Source of the DNA: an uncultured Flavonifractor sp.
GTDB taxonomy: Bacteria; Bacillota; Clostridia; Oscillospirales; Oscillospiraceae
Reading direction: 5' to 3'
DNA length: 63,757 nucleotides
Assembly: GCA_944383135.1 (NCBI GenBank)
Contig: CALWOL010000064.1
Span: 1-63,757 of the forward strand
A model generated the notes under the pieces. That model made no database searches and was not told the DNA's origin. It saw nothing but the letters and a program-made list of their open reading frames with translations. Every line of letters begins with the position of its first letter. Position 1 is the first letter of the stretch. Positions 58,612 through 63,757 of the stretch are shown here, one piece after another. The position numbers and the translations under genes are program-made.

Positions 58612-58642
58612 AGGTCTGCCGCTGTTCAGCGGCAGACCTTTC
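58612..58642 (+). terminator. Hairpin terminator after dacF
   Basis: A 13-bp perfect palindrome (58612-58624 with 58627-58639) has a short loop, followed by only TTCC. Termination may be partial; the next start is 22 bp beyond. Confidence 0.55.
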
Positions 58643-58660
58643 CTGCGGGAGAGAACGAAG

Positions 58661-59362
58661 ATGGAAGAACGGCTGCAAAAAATTCTGTCCGCCCGGGGCA
58701 TGGTCTCCCGGCGTGGCGCGGAGCGCTGGCTGGAGGCGGGGCGGATAACCGTCAATGGCTGCACCGCCCGAATAGGGGACAAGGCGGACCCTCAGCGGGA
58801 CGATATCCGGGTGGACGGCAGGCCGCTGCCCGCGCCGGACAGACGTACTTATCTGATGCTGAACAAGCCCAGAGGCTATGTAACCACCCTCTCCGATGAG
58901 AAGGGGCGCCGGACGGTAGCCCAGCTGGTGGCCGGCTGCGGCGCCCGGGTGTGGCCGGTGGGGCGGCTGGATTTGGACTCGGAGGGGCTGCTCCTGCTGA
59001 CGGACGACGGGGAACTGACGCAAAAGCTGCTTCATCCCAGCCATGAGGTGGAAAAGGAGTACCATGTCTGGGTGGAGGGAAACGTGGCCCGCGGCCTGCC
59101 CATCCTGCGGGGGCCGCTCTCTCTGGACGGCGCGCCCCTTCGGCCCGCCCGGGTGGAGGTCCTGGGCGCAAACTTGCTCTCCGTAACCATCCATGAGGGG
59201 CGCAACCGCCAGGTCCGCCGGATGTGCGCCGCCGCGGGTCTGGAGGTGCGCCGGCTGCGGCGGGTGCGGGAGGGCGGCCTGACGCTGGGCGGCCTGAAGC
59301 CGGGCTGCTGGCGGCCCCTGACGCCGGAGGAGCTTTCCCAGCTGTTGGATGCGGAGAAGTAA
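58661..59362 (+). CDS. rluB: RluB/RsuA-family pseudouridine synthase
   Basis: A 233-residue enzyme with an N-terminal S4 RNA-binding domain (1-60, ILSARGMVSRRGAERWLEAG) and a catalytic domain. The catalytic Asp lies in GRLDLDSEGLLLLTDDG. NKPRGYVTTLSDE and EGRNRQVRRMCAA are family signatures. In Bacillus rluB acts on 23S rRNA and also sits near dacB/scpAB. I cannot separate RluB from RluF or RsuA with certainty. Confidence 0.9.
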   Translation: MEERLQKILSARGMVSRRGAERWLEAGRITVNGCTARIGDKADPQRDDIRVDGRPLPAPDRRTYLMLNKPRGYVTTLSDEKGRRTVAQLVAGCGARVWPVGRLDLDSEGLLLLTDDGELTQKLLHPSHEVEKEYHVWVEGNVARGLPILRGPLSLDGAPLRPARVEVLGANLLSVTIHEGRNRQVRRMCAAAGLEVRRLRRVREGGLTLGGLKPGCWRPLTPEELSQLLDAEK

Positions 59363-59397
59363 TTTGCAGGAAAATCAAATTTACTTGCAAAAAAGGA

Positions 59398-59426
59398 TTG
59401 CTTTTCTGGTGAATTCCCGGTATCAT
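59398..59426 (+). promoter_or_regulatory. Promoter for the RpiR-type regulator operon
   Basis: TTGCTT (59398-59403), a 17-bp spacer and TATCAT (59421-59426) lie in an AT-rich stretch 84 bp before the regulator start. Confidence 0.6.
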
Positions 59427-59509
59427 TATACGAGCTGAAATTTTTGCGTCTTTCGGCATGCGTTTCAGAAAAACGCCCGCCGGACAGATGGGGTACGGGA
59501 GGTTGCGTC

Positions 59510-60379
59510 ATGTCCAAGGATATTCTGTCGGTGATTCAGAGCAGTATGGGCACCTTTTCCAAGGGTCAGAAGCTCATCGCCAACTTTATTCTGGAGTCCT
59601 ATGATAAGGCCGCGTTTATGACGGCGAGCAAGCTGGGAAAAACGGTGAAGGTCAGCGAATCCACTGTGGTACGCTTTGCCGCCGAGCTGGGCTATGACGG
59701 CTATCCCGCCATGCAGAAGGCTCTTCAGGAGATGATTCGCAGCAAGCTCACCTCCATCCAGCGGATTGAGGTGTCCAATGACCGGATTGGCGACCACGAC
59801 ATTCTTTCCATGGTGATGCAGTCGGATATTGAGAAGATTCACATGACCATGGAGGAGACGGACCGCGCCGAATTCCACCAGGCGGTGGATGCCATTGTCA
59901 GCGCCAGGCATATCTATATCCTGGGTGTGCGCTCCGCCTCCGCCCTGGCCAGCTTTCTGGGCTTCTACTTCAATCTCATTTTTGACCATGTCACCATTGT
60001 GCACACCACCTCCATCAGCGAGGTGTGTGAGCAGCTGCTGCGCATCGGGCCGGGAGATGTGATTATCGGCATCAGCTTTCCCCGCTATTCCCGCCGCACG
60101 GTGTCGGCCATGCAGTTTGCCCACGACCGGGGTGCTACCGCCATCGCCCTCACTGACAGCGAGACCTCGCCGCTGGTGCCCTATTCCACCCACCGGCTGC
60201 TGGCCAAGAGCGACATGGCCTCCTTCGTGGACTCCCTGGTGGCGCCGCTCAGCCTGATTAACGCCCTGATTGTCTCCATCGGCCGGAAGAAAAATGAGGA
60301 CTTGTCCAAGACCTTCTCCGACCTGGAGCGTATCTGGGACGAGTACGATGTCTACGAAAAGGTGGAAGCAAGCCATTGA
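59510..60379 (+). CDS. MurR/RpiR family transcriptional regulator
   Basis: A 289-residue regulator with an N-terminal helix-turn-helix (1-77; SKLGKTVKVSESTVVRFAAELG) and a SIS sugar-phosphate-binding domain (about 110-260; HIYILGVRSASALASFL and DVIIGISFPRYSRRTVS). The ATG at 59510 follows GGGAGG by seven bases. RpiR members control sugar or amino-sugar genes, but none is adjacent. Its stop overlaps the next start (TTGA). Confidence 0.93.
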   Translation: MSKDILSVIQSSMGTFSKGQKLIANFILESYDKAAFMTASKLGKTVKVSESTVVRFAAELGYDGYPAMQKALQEMIRSKLTSIQRIEVSNDRIGDHDILSMVMQSDIEKIHMTMEETDRAEFHQAVDAIVSARHIYILGVRSASALASFLGFYFNLIFDHVTIVHTTSISEVCEQLLRIGPGDVIIGISFPRYSRRTVSAMQFAHDRGATAIALTDSETSPLVPYSTHRLLAKSDMASFVDSLVAPLSLINALIVSIGRKKNEDLSKTFSDLERIWDEYDVYEKVEASH

Positions 60380-61632
60380 ACGACGTGGTAGTGATCGGCG
60401 GCGGCGCGGCGGGCTGCATGGCTGCCCTGGCCGCCGCAGAGCAGGGGGCGTCGGTGCTCCTGCTGGAGCGCAACCCCAAGCTGGGGCGGAAGCTGTACAT
60501 CACGGGCAAGGGGCGGTGCAACGTCACCAACGACTGCGGCGCGGCGGAGGTCCTGCGGAATGTGCCGCACAACAGCCGCTTTCTCACCAGCGCGGTGACC
60601 CGTTTCCCGCCGGAGGCGGTGAAGCGCTTTTTTGAAGCGCAGGGGGTTGCCCTGAAAACCGAGCGGGGGGGACGGGTATTTCCCCAGTCGGACAAGGCGG
60701 CGGATATCATCGACGCCCTGCTCCGCGCCCTTCGCCGGGCCGGCGTGTCTGTGGTGCAGGACCGGGTTACAGCACTGGAGCTGGACGGCGGGGCGCTGCG
60801 CGGCGCAGCGGGGGAGCAGGGCGCTTATCCCTGCCGGGCGGCGGTCATCGCCACCGGCGGCGTGTCCTACCCGCTGACCGGCTCCACCGGCGACGGCTAC
60901 GCCCTGGCACAGGCCATGGGTCATACGGTGCTCCCGCCCAAGCCGTCCCTGGTGCCGCTGGTGGCGAAGCAGTCCTTTTGTGCCCGGATGCAGGGCTTGA
61001 GCCTGAAAAACGTGGCCATTCGCGTCCGGACGGAGAAGAAAAAGACATTGTTTGCCCAGCAGGGGGAGCTGCTGTTCACCCACTTCGGCCTGTCCGGCCC
61101 CCTGATTCTCACCGCCTCGGCCCACATGCGGGACTTTGAGGGGGAGCACTACCGCATCCTGCTGGATTTAAAGCCCGCGCTGGATGAGGAGAAGCTGGAC
61201 AGAAGGCTGCTCCGGGATTTGGAGGAGCAGGCCAACCGGAATTTTCAGCATGTGCTGGAGGGACTGGTGCCCCGGCTGATGGTGCCGGTTCTGCTGGAGC
61301 TCACCGGTATTCCGGGGAGTGTAAAGGCAAATTCGGTGACACGGGCGCAGCGGCGCAGACTGCTGGAGACCCTGAAGTGCATTTCCATTGATATCGTGGG
61401 TCCCAGGCCGGTGGAGGAGGCCATCATCACCTCCGGCGGCGTCAAGGTCTCGGAGGTCAACCCCGCTACCATGGAATCCAAGCGGATTCCCGGAATCTTT
61501 TTTGCCGGTGAGGTGCTGGATGTGGATGCCTATACCGGAGGCTTCAACCTACAGATTGCCTGGTCCACCGGCCGGGCGGCCGGGCTGGGAGCCGGAGCAT
61601 GTGCGTTGGGTCAAGGAGGAGTGGAGCTGTGA
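60376..61632 (+). CDS. HI0933/BaiN-like flavoprotein
   Basis: A 418-residue FAD protein of the HI0933/YhiN family. The FAD site is VVVIGGGAAGCMAALAA, followed by GRKLYITGKGRCNVTN. TGGVSYPLTGSTGDGYALAQ and the C-terminal GIFFAGEVLDVDAYTGGFNLQIAW are signatures. BaiN in Clostridium scindens, a family member, was linked to bile acid reduction; most members have no proven role. The TTG start overlaps the previous stop and the 3' end overlaps cmk. This position before cmk is common in Clostridia, which favours a housekeeping role. Confidence 0.92.
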   Translation: MNDVVVIGGGAAGCMAALAAAEQGASVLLLERNPKLGRKLYITGKGRCNVTNDCGAAEVLRNVPHNSRFLTSAVTRFPPEAVKRFFEAQGVALKTERGGRVFPQSDKAADIIDALLRALRRAGVSVVQDRVTALELDGGALRGAAGEQGAYPCRAAVIATGGVSYPLTGSTGDGYALAQAMGHTVLPPKPSLVPLVAKQSFCARMQGLSLKNVAIRVRTEKKKTLFAQQGELLFTHFGLSGPLILTASAHMRDFEGEHYRILLDLKPALDEEKLDRRLLRDLEEQANRNFQHVLEGLVPRLMVPVLLELTGIPGSVKANSVTRAQRRRLLETLKCISIDIVGPRPVEEAIITSGGVKVSEVNPATMESKRIPGIFFAGEVLDVDAYTGGFNLQIAWSTGRAAGLGAGACALGQGGVEL

Positions 61633-62312
61633 CAAAGCAGCACAGGAGTATTGCCATTGACGGTCCGTCCGGGGCGGGGAAGTCCACCCTTGCCAGGCGC
61701 CTGGCGGAGACGCTGGGCTATTTGTATGTGGATACGGGGGCCATCTACCGCACGGTGGGCCTGTATGCATTCCGTGCCGGCGTGAACCCGGCGGATGGGG
61801 GGGCCGTGATTCCCCTGCTGAAGGAAATTCAAATCCGCCTGGCCTATGGCGCGGACGGACTGCAGCACATGTACCTCAACGGGGAGGACGTGACAGGGGA
61901 AATCCGTCACCATGAGATTTCCGCCTATGCTTCCGCCGTGTCCGCCATTCCGGAGGTGCGGGCCTTTCTGCTGGCTCAGCAGCGGGCTCTGGCCGAGGAG
62001 CACGACGTGGTGATGGACGGCAGGGACATCGGCACGGTGGTGCTGCCGGACGCCGACGTGAAAATTTTCCTCACCGCCGCGCCGGAGGCGCGGGCCCGCC
62101 GCCGCTGGCTGGAGCTGCGGGAGCGGGGCCAGGAGACTCCCTTCGACACCGTGCTCCGGGACCTCTTGGAGCGGGACGAGCGGGATACCAAGCGGGCGGC
62201 GGCGCCTCTGCGACAGGCGGAGGACGCCGTGCTGGCCGACACCACCGAGAAGGACCTGGAGCAGAGCCTGGCGCTCCTGACACAAATTGCAAAGGAGCAT
62301 TTAGGCGCATGA
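61629..62312 (+). CDS. cmk: (d)CMP kinase
   Basis: A 227-residue nucleoside monophosphate kinase. The P-loop is GPSGAGKST, followed by YVDTGAIYRT. MDGRDIGTVVLPDADVKIFL and the ERDERDTKRAAAPLRQAEDA lid region are diagnostic. The GTG start overlaps the previous stop and has GGAGG nine bases upstream. The order cmk-plsC-ispH is conserved in Clostridia. Confidence 0.97.
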   Translation: MTKQHRSIAIDGPSGAGKSTLARRLAETLGYLYVDTGAIYRTVGLYAFRAGVNPADGGAVIPLLKEIQIRLAYGADGLQHMYLNGEDVTGEIRHHEISAYASAVSAIPEVRAFLLAQQRALAEEHDVVMDGRDIGTVVLPDADVKIFLTAAPEARARRRWLELRERGQETPFDTVLRDLLERDERDTKRAAAPLRQAEDAVLADTTEKDLEQSLALLTQIAKEHLGA

Positions 62313-62905
62313 ATATCATCTATTTTCTGGCATATCTGGTCCTGTGGCCGGCCTTCCGGATTTTCAAGCCCACCAAGTGCATTAACAAGAAGAACTTTCC
62401 CACGGGGGGCGCCCTGCTGTGCGCCAATCACACCCGGATGAGCGACCCTCTCTTTGTGGCCTACGCCCTGGGCCTGCGCCATCAGATTCATGTGATGGCC
62501 AAGGAGGAGGTCATGCACTGGCCCATCATCGGTTGGATTCTGAAGCACGGGGGTATCTTTGGCGTCAAGCGGGGCCAGGCGGATATCGGCGCCATCAAAA
62601 CCGCCATGAAGTATCTGAAAAACGGTGAACTGCTGCTGATGTTCCCCGAGGGTACCCGGCATCAGGACGGGGATTTCGGGGACGCCAAAACCGGAGCCGC
62701 CATGCTGGCGGTACGTACCGGGGTCCCGATTGTGCCCATCTACATCCCGGCGGAAAAACGGTGGTTCCGGTGGAATCAGGTGGTCATCGGCCAGCCCTAT
62801 CAGCCGGTGATCGCGGGGAAGCGGGGCACGCCGGAGGAATATCGGGTCATTGCGGACGAGGTAATGACCCGTATCGAGGCTTTGCAGCCTCAGGCCGGCC
62901 GATGA
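62309..62905 (+). CDS. plsC: 1-acyl-sn-glycerol-3-phosphate acyltransferase
   Basis: A 198-residue membrane-associated enzyme forming phosphatidic acid. The catalytic motif is NHTRMSD, and the substrate motif is FPEGTRHQDG. An N-terminal hydrophobic segment (about 1-18) anchors it. It overlaps cmk and ispH by 4 bp each. Confidence 0.94.
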   Translation: MNIIYFLAYLVLWPAFRIFKPTKCINKKNFPTGGALLCANHTRMSDPLFVAYALGLRHQIHVMAKEEVMHWPIIGWILKHGGIFGVKRGQADIGAIKTAMKYLKNGELLLMFPEGTRHQDGDFGDAKTGAAMLAVRTGVPIVPIYIPAEKRWFRWNQVVIGQPYQPVIAGKRGTPEEYRVIADEVMTRIEALQPQAGR

Positions 62906-63757
62906 AGCTGGAATTGGCCAAATCCGCCGGCTTCTGCTATGGAGTCCGCCGGGCGGTGCAGATGGCGGAGCAGGCGGCCCGGTCCGGAGAGCCCTGTGTC
63001 ATGCTGGGACCCATCATTCACAACAACAGCGTGATTGACTATCTGCGGGACAGGGGCGTGGGCCTGATTCACACGCCGGAGGAGGCCCAGGCAGGTACGG
63101 CGGTCATTATCCGCTCCCACGGTGAGGGGCGGGCCGCCTACGAGGCGCTGGCGGCCCGGGGCTGCCCCCTGATTGACGCCACCTGTCCCAATGTCTCCCG
63201 CATCCACCAGATTGTCTCCCAGGCGGAGGAAGACGGCCGGCAGGTGATTATCATCGGCACTCCCACCCACCCGGAGGTGTCCGCCATTGCCGGCTGGTGT
63301 GCCCGGCCCCTGGTATTTGAAGGGGCGGAGGCCCTTGGAGCCTGGCTGGAGCAGGCCCCGGAACGCCGTTCTCAGCCGGTCACCATGTTGTCCCAAACCA
63401 CCTCCACTCGGGCAATTTGGGATAAGTGCGTAGAAAAAGCAAAAAAAGAGTGTACAAACTTAAAAATTTTTGATACAATATGTAATGCTACGTATAAACG
63501 GCAGTCCGAGGCCCAGGCGCTGGCCGCCCGTTCCGATGCTATGGTCGTCGTCGGAGGGCGGGAGAGCTCCAACACCAAACGGCTGGCGGAATTATGCGCG
63601 GCGCTCTGTCCCAAGGTTGTTTGGATCGAACGGGCGGCAGAGCTGGAACCTTCCACCCTGTGTCGGAAGGCTTCTATTGGAATCACTGCGGGCGCGTCCA
63701 CGCCTGAGTGGATTATAAAGGAGGTCTATGACAAAATGAGCGACGAAAACATTGAGA
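62902..63757 (+). CDS. ispH: 4-hydroxy-3-methylbut-2-enyl diphosphate reductase, partial at 3' end (possible S1 fusion)
   Basis: The last enzyme of the MEP isoprenoid pathway, an [4Fe-4S] protein. The three cluster cysteines lie in AGFCYGVRR, DATCPNVSR and DTICNATYK. The substrate histidines are in IIHNNSV, RSHGEG and GTPTHPEV, and TAGASTPEWIIKEV ends the IspH domain. The window stops at codon 285, and the frame is still open after a full-length IspH, reading KMSDENIE. Many Clostridia carry an IspH-ribosomal protein S1 fusion at this place, so the gene probably continues into rpsA. That part is not visible. Confidence 0.95.
   Translation, partial: MKLELAKSAGFCYGVRRAVQMAEQAARSGEPCVMLGPIIHNNSVIDYLRDRGVGLIHTPEEAQAGTAVIIRSHGEGRAAYEALAARGCPLIDATCPNVSRIHQIVSQAEEDGRQVIIIGTPTHPEVSAIAGWCARPLVFEGAEALGAWLEQAPERRSQPVTMLSQTTSTRAIWDKCVEKAKKECTNLKIFDTICNATYKRQSEAQALAARSDAMVVVGGRESSNTKRLAELCAALCPKVVWIERAAELEPSTLCRKASIGITAGASTPEWIIKEVYDKMSDENIE

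Noticed and set aside
63436..63490. An AT-rich patch in ispH as an internal promoter for a fused S1 part
   Set aside because: It encodes conserved IspH residues (CTNLKIFDTICNAT) and no convincing -35/-10 pair with correct spacing was found.

Overview
The window comes from a GC-rich, spore-forming Firmicute. The gene content and order point to a gut Oscillospiraceae/Oscillospirales bacterium (relatives of Flavonifractor, Lawsonibacter, Oscillibacter); this placement is inferred from memory of such genomes, not from a search. Support comes from an Nfn transhydrogenase, a SpoIVFA/SpoIVFB-like pair, YtfJ and DacF, a dockerin/SLH surface protein pair, a plsC-ispH arrangement, and consensus sigma-A promoters (TTGACA-17-TATAAT) standing out of high-GC DNA.

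Layout. 1-6170 (minus): the edge of an SLH surface protein, a 1612-residue dockerin/M60 peptidase and a small coiled-coil protein. 6379-11516 (plus): alr, an orphan MazF, two unknown proteins, Mini-RNase III and RqcH. 11542-15721: response regulator, ABC ATPase, two permeases and histidine kinase, laid out like a peptide-antibiotic detoxification module. 15849-18120: NfnAB. 18217-18292: tRNA-Ala(GGC). 18403-23359 (minus): lipoprotein plus alkylsulfatase operon and an orphan LytTR response regulator. 23569-35176 (plus): a long, tightly packed signalling operon. 35449-46583: housekeeping genes (nth, glyA, rarA, spoIVFA/FB-like, rplS, rbgA, rnhB, yraN, dipeptidase, thrC, phosphoesterase). 46703-53384: proteostasis block tig-clpP-clpX-lon-engB. 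53381-59362: FAH-family enzyme, site-2 protease, scpA-scpB-DUF2953-ytfJ-dacF and a pseudouridine synthase. 59510-63757: RpiR regulator, flavoprotein, cmk-plsC-ispH, with ispH running off the edge and possibly fused to ribosomal protein S1.

The most unusual part is 18.4-35.2 kb. Two copies of an imperfect 46-bp sequence lie at matching positions, each exactly 20 bp upstream of a -10-like box. One precedes the lipoprotein/alkylsulfatase operon and the other precedes the signalling operon; the LytTR regulator gene lies between them. This looks like a LytTR-controlled divergent regulon. The signalling operon encodes a small helix-hairpin-helix protein, a PreA-like flavo-iron-sulfur oxidoreductase with extra N-terminal clusters, an RsbW-like kinase, a Mesh1-like alarmone hydrolase, a STAS-kinase fusion, a free STAS protein, a formyltransferase, a DUF2156 acyltransferase-like protein, a MATE transporter carrying a degenerate RsbW-like domain, and a membrane HAMP/PP2C phosphatase carrying an intact RsbW-like domain. 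CstA follows, probably co-transcribed. It resembles a complete partner-switching circuit without a sigma factor, wired to transport, redox and (p)ppGpp chemistry.

No CRISPR array, rRNA, insertion sequence or prophage was seen. No gap between genes exceeds 300 bp.
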